A stretch of 64,000 nucleotides of DNA from positions 3,658,001-3,722,000 of the forward strand of contig NZ_CP107903.1 in NCBI RefSeq assembly GCF_036013955.1. Reading direction: 5' to 3'. Position 1 is the stretch's first letter; each line of letters begins with the position of its first letter. The DNA comes from Streptomyces sp. NBC_00459. GTDB taxonomy: Bacteria; Actinomycetota; Actinomycetes; Streptomycetales; Streptomycetaceae. The position numbers and the translations under genes are program-made. Of this stretch, positions 33,606 to 41,915 are shown piece after piece. The notes beneath the pieces were generated by a model, which saw only the letters and a list, made by a program, of their open reading frames with translations, did not search any database and had not been told where the DNA came from.

Positions 33606-35423
33606 ATGCGGAGAAGGCAGACTAGACGAAAGCCGGCGAAGGTGCTGGGGAGTCTCGTCGCGGCAGGCGCGCTGCTGGCGGTGCCCATGGCCAGTGCGCA
33701 GGCCTACAACCCGACCGGCGGGATCCTCTACCAGCTCGGCGACGAGCCGTGTCTGAAGGGCCGGGGCAACTGCGCGGTCTACCCGAAGTCGGCGGAGCTG
33801 CCCGGCGGGCGGCTGGTCGCGTCGTTCGAGAAGTCCACCGTGGTGACGAAGTCGGGCAGCGCCGACGGCCAGACCCTCCCGGTCTACAAGAGCGACGACG
33901 AAGGAACGAGCTGGCAGCCGCTGTCCGAGGTCAAGGCTCCGGCGTACCTCTCCACGGACCCCAGGTACGCCAAGTACACGAGCAACTGGACCAACCCGTA
34001 CCTCTACGTCCTTCCGCAGAAGGTCGGGGCGCTCAAGAAGGGCACCCTGCTGCTGGCCAGTGTGGTGTCGGGCGACGACTACTACTACAAGGAGCACAAG
34101 GCCGCCGACCCGAACTGGACGCCGAACAACGACGGTGACCGCAAGGACCTGGCGATCGCCCTGTACTCCAGTGTCGACGAGGGCAGGAGCTGGAAGGTCG
34201 TCAACGTCATCGCGACCGCCGGCTGGCAGGGCGGGAGCGCGGGCGCGGTCGGCCGGAACATCGCGGCGGCGAACACGTACCGGCAGGTGGACCCCCTCTG
34301 GGAGCCGTACCTGATGGTCTACGACGGCAAGCTGGTCTGCTTCTACTCCGACGAGAACGACTACACCGGCTTCGACCCGGCCACCGGTGTCCCGGTCCTC
34401 GACCCCGCCAACGACACGGCCACCGACTCGCACGGCCAGATCCTCGCCCACCGGACCTGGGACGGCAGTGCCGCCAAGTGGAGCGACCCGGTCGTCGACG
34501 TAGCCGGGGCCGCCCAGGACATGGGCGGCGGCAAGACGGAGATCGGCGGCGGACGGCCGGGCATGACCAACGTCGTCCCCACGACGGACGGCAGATGGCT
34601 GCTCACCTTCGAGTACTGGGGCGGCGGGGCCAACACCCGGTATGTGATCGCCGACAGCCCGCTGAAGTTCTTCCGCGGGAGCCAGACAGGCATGTCCGTC
34701 GGCTCGCTGCCGGTCGTATCCGGTTCCCGGCCGCTCTCGGGCGGCGGCAGCCCGGTCCTCATCCGGATCCCCGACGGGCGCCTGGTGTACAACGCCTCGA
34801 ACAGCGGCGACGTCTGGGTCAACGAGAGCGGGCGCAGCGACGGGGTGTGGACGGAGTACCAGACGACCTCGCCGGCCGGCTACAGCCGCAACCTGCAGTA
34901 CGTCGACAGCACCGGACGCGTCGCGATCCTCAACAACCAGGGCACCTCCACGATCGCCTTCGCCGAGGTCGACCTCGGCGAGTCGTCCGGCACGTACTAC
35001 CGGCTGCTGAACCGGAAGACCGGACAGGTGATCGGCACCGGCAACAGGACCAACGACGCCAACCTGGGCAACGGGGACGTACCCGACGTGACCCTTGAGG
35101 ACGCCGGGGCGGCGGCGAACCCCGACACCCAGTCCTGGCACGTGGTGACCGAGCCGAACGGCGGCACGACCCTGCTGAACAGGTCCGGCGGTCGCGCGGC
35201 CTCCATCTGGACCGGCAACGCGACGGTCGGCCAGCGCATCGGCCAGTGGGTCGACAACAGCGCCACGGGCAGCTGGAACCTGATCAAGACGGACGGCGGC
35301 TTCTACAAGCTCCAGTCGCTCAAGAACACGAACCTGTACCTGACCGGCGCGACGGCCGGGGCGCCTCTGACCTTGCAGAACGCGGCGACGGACGGCTCGC
35401 AGGACTGGAAGTTGGTCAAGTGA
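33606..35423 (+). CDS. Secreted sialidase-fold glycosidase with C-terminal ricin-type domain
   Basis: 605 residues. A signal peptide (VLGSLVAAGALLAVPMASAQA) is followed by a beta-propeller with two Asp-box motifs (SDDEGTSW about residue 97, SVDEGRSW about 194) and NPYLYVLPQKVG-type strands, then a C-terminal ricin/CBM13-like module from about residue 460 (YYRLLNRKTGQVIGTG, LLNRSGGRAASIW, SWNLIKTDGGFYKLQS). The fold suits sialidase or GH93 exo-arabinanase activity; the divergent LacI repressor supports a plant- or host-glycan substrate. Which substrate is unproven. A GGAGGGG site precedes the ATG. Confidence 0.85.
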   Translation: MRRRQTRRKPAKVLGSLVAAGALLAVPMASAQAYNPTGGILYQLGDEPCLKGRGNCAVYPKSAELPGGRLVASFEKSTVVTKSGSADGQTLPVYKSDDEGTSWQPLSEVKAPAYLSTDPRYAKYTSNWTNPYLYVLPQKVGALKKGTLLLASVVSGDDYYYKEHKAADPNWTPNNDGDRKDLAIALYSSVDEGRSWKVVNVIATAGWQGGSAGAVGRNIAAANTYRQVDPLWEPYLMVYDGKLVCFYSDENDYTGFDPATGVPVLDPANDTATDSHGQILAHRTWDGSAAKWSDPVVDVAGAAQDMGGGKTEIGGGRPGMTNVVPTTDGRWLLTFEYWGGGANTRYVIADSPLKFFRGSQTGMSVGSLPVVSGSRPLSGGGSPVLIRIPDGRLVYNASNSGDVWVNESGRSDGVWTEYQTTSPAGYSRNLQYVDSTGRVAILNNQGTSTIAFAEVDLGESSGTYYRLLNRKTGQVIGTGNRTNDANLGNGDVPDVTLEDAGAAANPDTQSWHVVTEPNGGTTLLNRSGGRAASIWTGNATVGQRIGQWVDNSATGSWNLIKTDGGFYKLQSLKNTNLYLTGATAGAPLTLQNAATDGSQDWKLVK

Positions 35424-35480
35424 GGTGAGGTGAAGTGAGGTGAGACGGGGCCCGGGGGGAGGCTTTCAGGAGCGGGGTCT

Positions 35481-35526
35481 TTCAGGAGCGCGGGGAACTA
35501 CGCGGCAAGCCCCCACCGGCTCGCAG
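35481..35526. repeat. Dispersed intergenic repeat, copy 1
   Basis: The core AGGAGCGCGGGGAACTACGC followed by GGCAAGCC...CGGCTCGCAG aligns with a second copy at 59936-59985. The same motif family is frequent between Streptomyces genes in my recollection. A partial extra TTTCAGGAGCG lies just before it, and GTGAG pentamers follow the glycosidase stop. Confidence 0.65.
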
Positions 35527-35573
35527 GCGAACAACTGCGAGCACTGGCCGCCAGGCCACTGGCGGCTCGGCCA

Positions 35574-36365
35574 CTAGCAACTCGGCACAGCCCCCCGCCC
35601 CGTCTCCAAGGCCACCAACGCCCCGATCGCCCCCTTGAGCGAGGTGACCGGAATCAACCGCAGCCCCTTCGGAAGCACCGACTCCGCGTCCGAGCACTCC
35701 GCCCTGGGCACCAGGAAGACGGTCGCCCCGTCCCGCCGCGCGGCCTGCGTCTTCAGGGCCACGCCCCCCACCGCGCCGACCGTGCCGTCCGCGTCGATCG
35801 TCCCCGTACCGGCGATGGTGCGACCACCGGTCAGGTCACCGCCCTTGCCGTCACCGTCCAGCTTGTCGACGATGCCGAGGGAGAAGAGGAGTCCCGCGCT
35901 GGGGCCGCCGACGTCGGAGAGCTTGAGGCTGACCTTGATCTTGCCGGAGTCCTCGTCCAGGTACTTCAGGGCCGCCTCGGCCGCCGCGTCCTGCGACTCC
36001 TTCATCTCGGCCGCGTTGTGCTCCTCGATCTCCTTGGTGCTGTTGCCGCTCGGGTAGACCGAGTCGCGCGGCATCACGGCCTGGTCGGTACGGAACCAGC
36101 CGTCGAGCACGTCGCCGAGGCTCACGTGGGTGTCCGGGCCGGTCGCCTCGATGGTCGTCATCCTCAGTTCGCCGCGCGTCTCGCGGGGCGTCGCGCCGGT
36201 GATCGTGATGACCGCGTCGCCGTCATTCTCGCCGAGCACGTTCGCCGTCATACCGGGCTGCGCCACGGCGAACGGCAGCGGCGCGAACACGGCCGTGGCG
36301 AGGAGGGCCACGACGGGCAGGGCACAGACGGCGACGGCCCGGGGGCGCGTGAGGCGAGAGAGCAC
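35574..36365 (-). CDS. Membrane-anchored S16 (Lon-domain) serine protease
   Basis: A 263-residue protein with an N-terminal signal anchor (AVAVCALPVVALLATAVFA) and an extracytoplasmic Lon-type proteolytic domain. The Ser-Lys dyad is visible: S156 in VGGPSAGLLFSLGIVD and K205 in GGVALKTQAARRDGA. No ATPase domain is present. Related actinobacterial and YlbL-type proteins usually carry a PDZ domain ahead of the Lon domain; here the region between residues 40 and 130 is short and no clear PDZ is seen. Substrate unknown. It starts at a GTG. Confidence 0.85.
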   Translation of the reverse strand: MLSRLTRPRAVAVCALPVVALLATAVFAPLPFAVAQPGMTANVLGENDGDAVITITGATPRETRGELRMTTIEATGPDTHVSLGDVLDGWFRTDQAVMPRDSVYPSGNSTKEIEEHNAAEMKESQDAAAEAALKYLDEDSGKIKVSLKLSDVGGPSAGLLFSLGIVDKLDGDGKGGDLTGGRTIAGTGTIDADGTVGAVGGVALKTQAARRDGATVFLVPRAECSDAESVLPKGLRLIPVTSLKGAIGALVALETGRGAVPSC

Positions 36366-36440
36366 GAGGTCAATCTAACGCGGGGGCCGCTTCCGCCCGG
36401 GGGCGGCTGCCCCGGCCCCGGGTTCGCGAGGGCCCGCCCG

Positions 36441-37082
36441 TCAGCGCAGTGCCTCGGACACTTCCCGGGCCGCGTCCATGACCCGCGGCCCGACCCGCTC
36501 GGGCACCGCGTCGGCGAGCATCACGACCCCGACGCTCCCCTCGACCCCCGTCACACCGATCAGCGGAGCCGCGGCCCCGCTCGCGCCGGCCTCCAACTCC
36601 CCGTGCGTGAGGGTGTATCCGGGGTCGGTGGGAGGCTGCTGCCGGGCGGAAAGGATGGCCTTGCCGGCCGCGCCGCGCTCCAGGGGGTGGCGGAAACCGG
36701 CCCGGTAGGCCACGTGGTAGTCGGTCCAGGTCGGCTCGACGACGGCCACGGCGAGCGCCTCCGTCCCGTCGACCAGGGTCAGATGGGCGGTGGCGCCTAT
36801 GTCCTCGGCCAGCGACCTGAGCGCGGGCAGCGCTGCCTCCCGTACGAGCGGGTGCACCTGACGCCCCAGCCTCAGCACTCCCAGCCCCACCCTCGCCCGG
36901 CCGCCCAGATCACGGCGTACGAGCGCGTGCTGCTCCAGGGTGGCCAGCAGGCGGTACACGACGGTCCGGTTCACGCCGAGCCGGGTCGACAGTTCGGTGA
37001 CGGTCAGACCGTGGTCGGTGTCGGCGAGCAGCTTGAGGACGCGCAGTCCCCGGTCGAGCGTCTGGGAGGTCTCCGCGGTCAC
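36441..37082 (-). CDS. IclR-family transcriptional regulator
   Basis: 213 residues from the GTG at 37082, with GGAG 8 nt upstream. The winged helix (SQTLDRGLRVLKLLADTDHG, LTVTELSTRLGVNRTVVYRL) and IclR effector domain (ALPALRSLAEDIGATAHL, RHPLERGAAGKAIL) are complete. The position about 7 kb from hppD matches HpdR of S. coelicolor, an autoregulated IclR repressor of hppD and CDA antibiotic synthesis; I recall that relation but cannot confirm orthology here. Confidence 0.88.
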   Translation of the reverse strand: MTAETSQTLDRGLRVLKLLADTDHGLTVTELSTRLGVNRTVVYRLLATLEQHALVRRDLGGRARVGLGVLRLGRQVHPLVREAALPALRSLAEDIGATAHLTLVDGTEALAVAVVEPTWTDYHVAYRAGFRHPLERGAAGKAILSARQQPPTDPGYTLTHGELEAGASGAAAPLIGVTGVEGSVGVVMLADAVPERVGPRVMDAAREVSEALR

Positions 37083-37410
37083 GACGCCCACTCCTTCACG
37101 TGGTGAGGTCGGCAGCTCCCTGGCGGCGGGTGCGTCGCCGGTCCCGTGGGCGACGCGCGTCAGAGGCGGCCGATCGGCGGCGGCCCAGGGCTGTCCCGGA
37201 CACTGTCGCTTCACGACTGCGCTCCGCGGCGTCGCTGCCACGGGGCGTGTGCGTTGCGGGGACAGTAGCGAAGGCGGTTCGCTCAGCGGAAGGCTACGTC
37301 CAGAATCCGGTCACTCCGCGGTACGGACTACTGCGCTTCCTCCCGATATGCACGGCGTGTGCATGGCCGCACACGCCCCTCACCGGACATGCCGGTCGAC
37401 TGTGAGGCGA
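37083..37410. other. IclR promoter region and helicase 3' end
   Basis: 328 bp without a gene. The IclR promoter must lie in the left part; the right part holds the helicase terminator at 37354-37377. No convincing ORF was seen in either strand. Confidence 0.7.
37354..37377 (-). terminator. Terminator after the helicase gene
   Basis: Perfect 9-bp arms GGCGTGTGC and GCACACGCC with a 6-nt loop lie 34 bp downstream of the helicase stop. Confidence 0.6.
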
Positions 37411-39216
37411 TCACCGCATCCGGGTGGCCCACTCCTGCACCTTGGCGATGCGCTGTCGCAACTGTCCGGCGGTCGCCTCGGCGCTCGGGGGCCCGCCGCA
37501 GGCGCGCCGCAGCTCGGTGTGGATCACCCCGTGCGGCTTGCCGGTCTGATGGACGTACGCGCCGACCATGGTGTTGAGCTGCTTCCTCAGCTCCAACATC
37601 TCCTTGTGGGAGACCACGGGCCGCCGTTCGGCGGGCAGTTCGAGGAGATCGGCCTCGTCGTCGGGCTTCTTGCGGCTGTGCGCGATCTGCCGGGCCTGCC
37701 GCTTCTGCAGCAGCATCTGCACCTGGTCCGGCTCCAGCAGCCCCGGAATCCCGAGGTAGTCCTGCTCCTCCTCGCTCCCGGGGTGCGCCTGCATGCCGAA
37801 CTCGGCACCGTCGTACAGCACCCGGTCGAAGACAGCGTCGGACTCCAGCGCCTCGAAGGAGAACTGCTCCTGCTCGCCGGTGTCCTCGTCCTCCTCCCGG
37901 TTCGCCTCCTCCATCTCCTTCTCGGATTCGGCGTACGGGTCCTCCTCGCCCTGTTTCTTGGGCTTGTCGAGGGCGTGGTCGCGCTCGACCTCCATCTCGT
38001 TGGCGAAGGTGAGGAGGTCGGGGACGGTCGGCAGGAACACGGAGGCGGTCTCACCGCGCCGCCGGGAGCGCACGAAGCGCCCGACTGCCTGGGCGAAGAA
38101 GAGAGGGGTGGAAATGGTCGTGGCATAGACGCCGACCGCCAGCCGGGGCACGTCGACGCCCTCGGACACCATGCGGACGGCGACCATCCAGCGGGAGTCG
38201 TTGTTGGCGAACTCGTCGATGCGGTTGGAGGCACCGGTGTCGTCGGAGAGGACGACGGTCGCCCTGGTCCCCGTGATGTCCCGGATCAGCTTGGCGTAGG
38301 CGCGGGCGGACTCCTGGTCGGTGGCGATGACGAGCGCCCCGGCGTCCGGGATGCCCTTGCGCACCTCGGTCAGCCGCTTGTCGGCGGCGCGCAGCACGCT
38401 GGGCATCCACTCACCACGCGGGTCGAGCGCGGTACGCCAGGCCTGCGAGACGGCGTCCTTGGTCATCGGCTCGCCGAGCCGGGCGGCGATCTCGTCCCCC
38501 GCCTTGGTACGCCACCGCATCTGCCCGCTGTAGGAGAGGAAGATGACCGGCCGCACGACATGGTCGGCCAGCGCGTTCCCGTACCCGTAGGTGTAGTCGG
38601 CTGAGGACCGCCGGATCCCGTCGTTCCCTTCTTCGTACGTGACGAAGGGAATGGGGTTGGTGTCGGAGCGGAACGGCGTACCGGTGAGCGCGAGTCGCCG
38701 GGTGGCGGGCTCGAAGGCCTCAAGACAGGCCTCACCCCAGGACTTCGAGTCACCGGCGTGGTGGATCTCGTCGAGGATGACGAGCGTCTTGCGCTGCTCG
38801 GAGCGATTGCGATGCAGCATCGGCCGCACGCCGACACCCGCATACGTGACGGCGACGCCGTGGTACTCCTTGCTGAGCGGCCCGGCGCTGTACTCGGGGT
38901 CGAGCTTGATCCCTATCCGCGCCGCCGCCTCGGCCCACTGCTTCTTCAGATGCTCGGTGGGTGCGACCACGGTCACCTGCTGCACGACGTGGTGGTGCAG
39001 CAGCCAGGAGGCGAGCGTCAGCGCGAACGTCGTCTTGCCGGCGCCGGGAGTGGCGACGGCGAGAAAGTCACGCGGCTGCTCCTTGAGGTACCTCTCCATG
39101 GCCTTCTGCTGCCAGGCCCGCAGCTTGCTGGCGGTGCCCCAGGGGGCACGGCCGGGGAAGGCGGGCGAGAGGTGATGGGCGGTACCGGGGGATGCGCTGG
39201 CGGCGGTGGTAGTCAC
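37411..39216 (-). CDS. SF2 DEAD/DEAH-type helicase
   Basis: 601 residues. Walker A is ATPGAGKTTFALTLA (about residue 54), Walker B is LVILDEIHHAGDS, motif III is ALTGTPFRSD, and the second RecA lobe shows RMVSEGVDVPRLAVGVYAT and QAVGRFVRSRRRGE (motif VI). The C-terminal part has an acidic stretch (EEANREEDEDTGEQEQ) and a basic QKRQARQIAHSRKK. It resembles actinobacterial RadD/XPB-like helicases of unassigned role. Starts at a GTG. It stands alone on the minus strand. Confidence 0.92.
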   Translation of the reverse strand: MTTTAASASPGTAHHLSPAFPGRAPWGTASKLRAWQQKAMERYLKEQPRDFLAVATPGAGKTTFALTLASWLLHHHVVQQVTVVAPTEHLKKQWAEAAARIGIKLDPEYSAGPLSKEYHGVAVTYAGVGVRPMLHRNRSEQRKTLVILDEIHHAGDSKSWGEACLEAFEPATRRLALTGTPFRSDTNPIPFVTYEEGNDGIRRSSADYTYGYGNALADHVVRPVIFLSYSGQMRWRTKAGDEIAARLGEPMTKDAVSQAWRTALDPRGEWMPSVLRAADKRLTEVRKGIPDAGALVIATDQESARAYAKLIRDITGTRATVVLSDDTGASNRIDEFANNDSRWMVAVRMVSEGVDVPRLAVGVYATTISTPLFFAQAVGRFVRSRRRGETASVFLPTVPDLLTFANEMEVERDHALDKPKKQGEEDPYAESEKEMEEANREEDEDTGEQEQFSFEALESDAVFDRVLYDGAEFGMQAHPGSEEEQDYLGIPGLLEPDQVQMLLQKRQARQIAHSRKKPDDEADLLELPAERRPVVSHKEMLELRKQLNTMVGAYVHQTGKPHGVIHTELRRACGGPPSAEATAGQLRQRIAKVQEWATRMR

Positions 39217-39372
39217 GGTCTCCGGGGGTGCTGGGTCGGGCGGCTCTGGCGACGGCTGTAACCACAGCGACGACTGGGGCTACGGCTACGTATGACAACC
39301 GGGCCACCCTACCGGCGGCCCGGGGCTGTCAACGTGCGTACGACGCGGGGCGACCCGGGGATGGGACTCAGC

Positions 39373-39762
39373 TCACACCGACGGCTCGGCCAGGTCTCGC
39401 AGCACCTCGGAGATGGCCTTGACCTCGTCCACACTGCCGGTGGCCACCGCGATCACCAGACGTTCGGCGACATCGATGTCCGGCCGCAGCTGGACATCGT
39501 TCAGCGCCAGAAAGACGACGCAGGAGGTCCACGCCGTGCGCTTGTTGCCGTCGACGAAGGGGTGATTGACAGCGAGCGACTGCAGGAGGGCCGCCGCCTT
39601 GTCGAACAGGTCGGAGTACGCCTCCTGCCCGAACATCGCAGCCGAGGGACGATGCACGGCCGACTCCAGCAGACCGGCGTCTCGGACGACAACTTGCTGA
39701 TCATCGACAGCGAGTCCGGCGATGTCCAGAACGTCCTCGGCCGACAGATAGACGTATGTCAC
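39373..39762 (-). CDS. doc: Doc/Fic-family toxin
   Basis: 129 residues with the Fic motif HPFVDGNKRTAW (catalytic His and the phosphate-binding loop) after SAEDVLDIAGLAV and a helical core. Doc proteins phosphorylate EF-Tu and stop translation when not bound by antitoxin. Start is the GTG at 39762, which overlaps the antitoxin stop by 4 bp (GTGA); an upstream in-frame start lies inside the antitoxin gene. Partner gene order and overlap are typical of a type II toxin-antitoxin operon. Confidence 0.93.
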   Translation of the reverse strand: MTYVYLSAEDVLDIAGLAVDDQQVVVRDAGLLESAVHRPSAAMFGQEAYSDLFDKAAALLQSLAVNHPFVDGNKRTAWTSCVVFLALNDVQLRPDIDVAERLVIAVATGSVDEVKAISEVLRDLAEPSV

Positions 39763-39959
39763 TTGAGCCGCTCCAGCAGTTCGGCCCACTTGACGGTCTG
39801 CTCCTTGGCGGCTTTACGGACCAGCGCCTCGTGGGCCGTCCTGGAGAGGTAGTCGTCCACAGCCTTCAGCAATATGGCGTGCATACTCGTCCCCTCCTCC
39901 TCGGCGCGCAGCTTCAGAGCTTCCGTCTGGTCGTCGCGAAGACGCAGGTTCATAGCCAT
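39759..39959 (-). CDS. Ribbon-helix-helix antitoxin partner of Doc
   Basis: 66 residues. The N-terminal ribbon-helix-helix MAMNLRLRDDQTEALKLRA followed by HAILLKAVDDYLSRTAHEAL would bind DNA as a dimer, and the C-terminal tail (KEQTVKWAELLERLK) would neutralise Doc. This RHH type replaces the Phd fold of the classical pair. A start two codons in (MNLRL) is also possible. It overlaps doc by 4 bp. Confidence 0.88.
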   Translation of the reverse strand: MAMNLRLRDDQTEALKLRAEEEGTSMHAILLKAVDDYLSRTAHEALVRKAAKEQTVKWAELLERLK

Positions 39960-39967
39960 ACCAAAAC

Positions 39968-40001
39968 GGTACCACTCGATGGGGCCAGACTGGTACCACT
40001 C
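39968..40001. promoter_or_regulatory. Paired GGTACCACTC boxes before the toxin-antitoxin genes
   Basis: Two identical 10-bp direct repeats (39968-39977 and 39992-40001), 24 bp apart, lie 9-42 bp upstream of the antitoxin start; each includes the palindrome GGTACC. They suit autorepression by the RHH antitoxin. The distal box runs into the stop codon of the MFS gene. Confidence 0.65.
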
Positions 40002-41466
40002 AAGATGGAGTGGCCCGCACCCGCGTAGTCACCCAAGCCCCCACCAACGCCACCCCCGCCATCGGCAGAAACACCGCGGCGAAGGCACCCGGATGGGAGC
40101 CGCCGCCGGACGCGGCGGAGGCATGAGCCACCGTTCCCCCGCCCAGCGCGGCGAAGGCCGCACCCCCGCCGGCCAGCAGCACCACGTTGGAGAGCCCGTC
40201 GGAGATCTGCAGGGCTGCGGAGTTGGTGCCGGCCTCCTCGGGGGCGGAGAGCTGAAGCAGCAGCACGCTGGTACTGGCGATGACGAGCCCCATCCCGAAG
40301 CACCCGAACGCCCACACGACCGCGAGGGTCCACACCGGCACGGCGTCGATCAGCACGGCGGGCGCTGCTGCGATGGAGGCGGCGACGACGACCATCCCGA
40401 CCGTCATCAGCCGCTCCCGATACGGCTCCATCCGCGCCCGTGCCTGCACGGACGACCCCAGCGCCCACGTGACGCCGCCCGCCGCGAGCGAGAACCCGGC
40501 CAGCGTCGGCGACAGCCCCCGCTGCGTGACGAGCATCAGCGGGATGAAGGACTCGGCAGAGATGAACGCCCCAGCGGCGACCCCGCGCAACAGGACGACG
40601 GAAGGCAGCCCGCGCGCGGCCCGATAGGTCCCCCGGGGAAGCAGCCCGAGCACGGCGGGCACGAGCAACGAGACGCCGAGGAGCCCGGGAAGGAGCGAGA
40701 ACCAGCTCAAATCCTGGGCCGCGTACTGAAGCAGCCCGGCACCGAACGAGATCCCGAGCGCAAGCCGGATACGCCGCCGACCCCCCTGCTCGTCCCGCTC
40801 CCCCGCCTTCACGGGCCCGCCCGCCAGCCGCCGTATCTGAGGCAGCGCGAGGGCGAGCGGAAAGACGACAAGGACCGGAATCCCGACGAACACCCACCGC
40901 CAGCCGAGCTGCTCGGTGACGGCACCGGCGGCAAGCGGCCCCACGACGGAGGGCACAACCCAACTCGCGGCGAACGCGGCCATGATCGAGGCCCGCAACC
41001 GCTCCGGATAGGCCCGCCCGACCACCACGTACAGGGAAACGATCACCAGTCCACCCCCCAGCCCCTGCACGGCCCGCCCGGCGATGAACAGCCACATGAC
41101 CCCGGCGGTCCCGGACAGCAGCAACCCGGCCGCGAAGGCGGCGATCCCGGTGGTCAGCGGCCCCAGCGGCCCTCTACGGTCCGACCACTGCCCGGCGAGC
41201 ACCATCCCGAACAGACTGGTCGTGAAGTACCCGGAGAACGCGAACGCGTACAGCGACACCCCGTCCAGCTCCCGCGCGGCGACGGGCATGGCCGTCCCCA
41301 CGGCGGTCGCCTCGAAGGCGATCAGCAGCACGACGGAGACGATCCCGACACTGAGCGCCCGATAGGAACGCCCCAGCACCCCCTCACCGGGTACGGCAGC
41401 CAAAGGGTTGTCCGCGCCGGCGGTGTCGTCAGCGACGCCGGTGTCGCCCGGTTCCAGTGAGGTCAT
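40000..41466 (-). CDS. MFS multidrug-type exporter (DHA2-like)
   Basis: 488 residues with about 14 transmembrane helices. Typical drug-exporter motifs are present: FSGYFTTSLFGMVLAGQWSDRRG (motif A region; core GQWSDRRG), GRAVQGLGGGLVIVSLYVVV (motif B/C region) and WRWVFVGIPV. A cytoplasmic loop near residue 240 carries charged residues (KAGERDEQGGRRRIR). Start is the ATG at 41466; upstream extension is not coding-like. Substrates cannot be inferred. Its stop lies within the operator of the toxin-antitoxin operon. Confidence 0.92.
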   Translation of the reverse strand: MTSLEPGDTGVADDTAGADNPLAAVPGEGVLGRSYRALSVGIVSVVLLIAFEATAVGTAMPVAARELDGVSLYAFAFSGYFTTSLFGMVLAGQWSDRRGPLGPLTTGIAAFAAGLLLSGTAGVMWLFIAGRAVQGLGGGLVIVSLYVVVGRAYPERLRASIMAAFAASWVVPSVVGPLAAGAVTEQLGWRWVFVGIPVLVVFPLALALPQIRRLAGGPVKAGERDEQGGRRRIRLALGISFGAGLLQYAAQDLSWFSLLPGLLGVSLLVPAVLGLLPRGTYRAARGLPSVVLLRGVAAGAFISAESFIPLMLVTQRGLSPTLAGFSLAAGGVTWALGSSVQARARMEPYRERLMTVGMVVVAASIAAAPAVLIDAVPVWTLAVVWAFGCFGMGLVIASTSVLLLQLSAPEEAGTNSAALQISDGLSNVVLLAGGGAAFAALGGGTVAHASAASGGGSHPGAFAAVFLPMAGVALVGAWVTTRVRATPS

Positions 41467-41726
41467 GCAGGCCAGCGTAAGGGTCGTCCCCCACCTTGAC
41501 CCCTGTCGGAGGTAGGACCCCACCCGGGACCTTGGTCGTACGCCCACCGGCCGCCGACCCCGCCCTTCCCCCCCGCCTGGTTCATGAACGGCGTGTGGCA
41601 GTCCCGTTGCAGCGCGCCCGGCTCCCTTGTTCCTCCGCCCACCCCGCCCCTACGGTCAAGTCACGAAGTTCGGAACGGAGAGGGAACGGTCACACAGACC
41701 ACCCCACCACCCTCCGCTCCCAGCCC

Positions 41727-41798
41727 GGCCGTGTGCCCGAGTGGTTTAGGGACTCGCCTGCAAAGCGAGTTACGTGGGTTCGATTCCCGCCACGGCCT
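41727..41798 (+). tRNA. tRNA-Cys (anticodon GCA)
   Basis: Acceptor stem GGCCGTG/CACGGCC, anticodon stem CTCGC/GCGAG with loop CTGCAAA (anticodon GCA at 41760-41762), T-loop TTCGATT, and discriminator U as expected for Cys. CCA is not encoded. The D-arm is normal. It marks the left edge of an accessory patch. Confidence 0.96.
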
Positions 41799-41820
41799 CA
41801 ACGGCTTGAAGAGGCAAATT

Positions 41821-41856
41821 GATAGGGCGGCACTCCCTCAGGGGTGCCGCCCTATC
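41821..41856 (+). terminator. Terminator after tRNA-Cys
   Basis: A stem of at least 13 bp (GATAGGGCGGCAC with its complement, continued by a wobble and two more pairs) lies 22 bp past the tRNA, followed by GTTCGT. Confidence 0.8.
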
Positions 41857-41915
41857 GTTCGTCTCCGTCTGACCAACGGAGGACTGGCTCGCAGCAGCCC
41901 GACTAGGTTGGGCGC

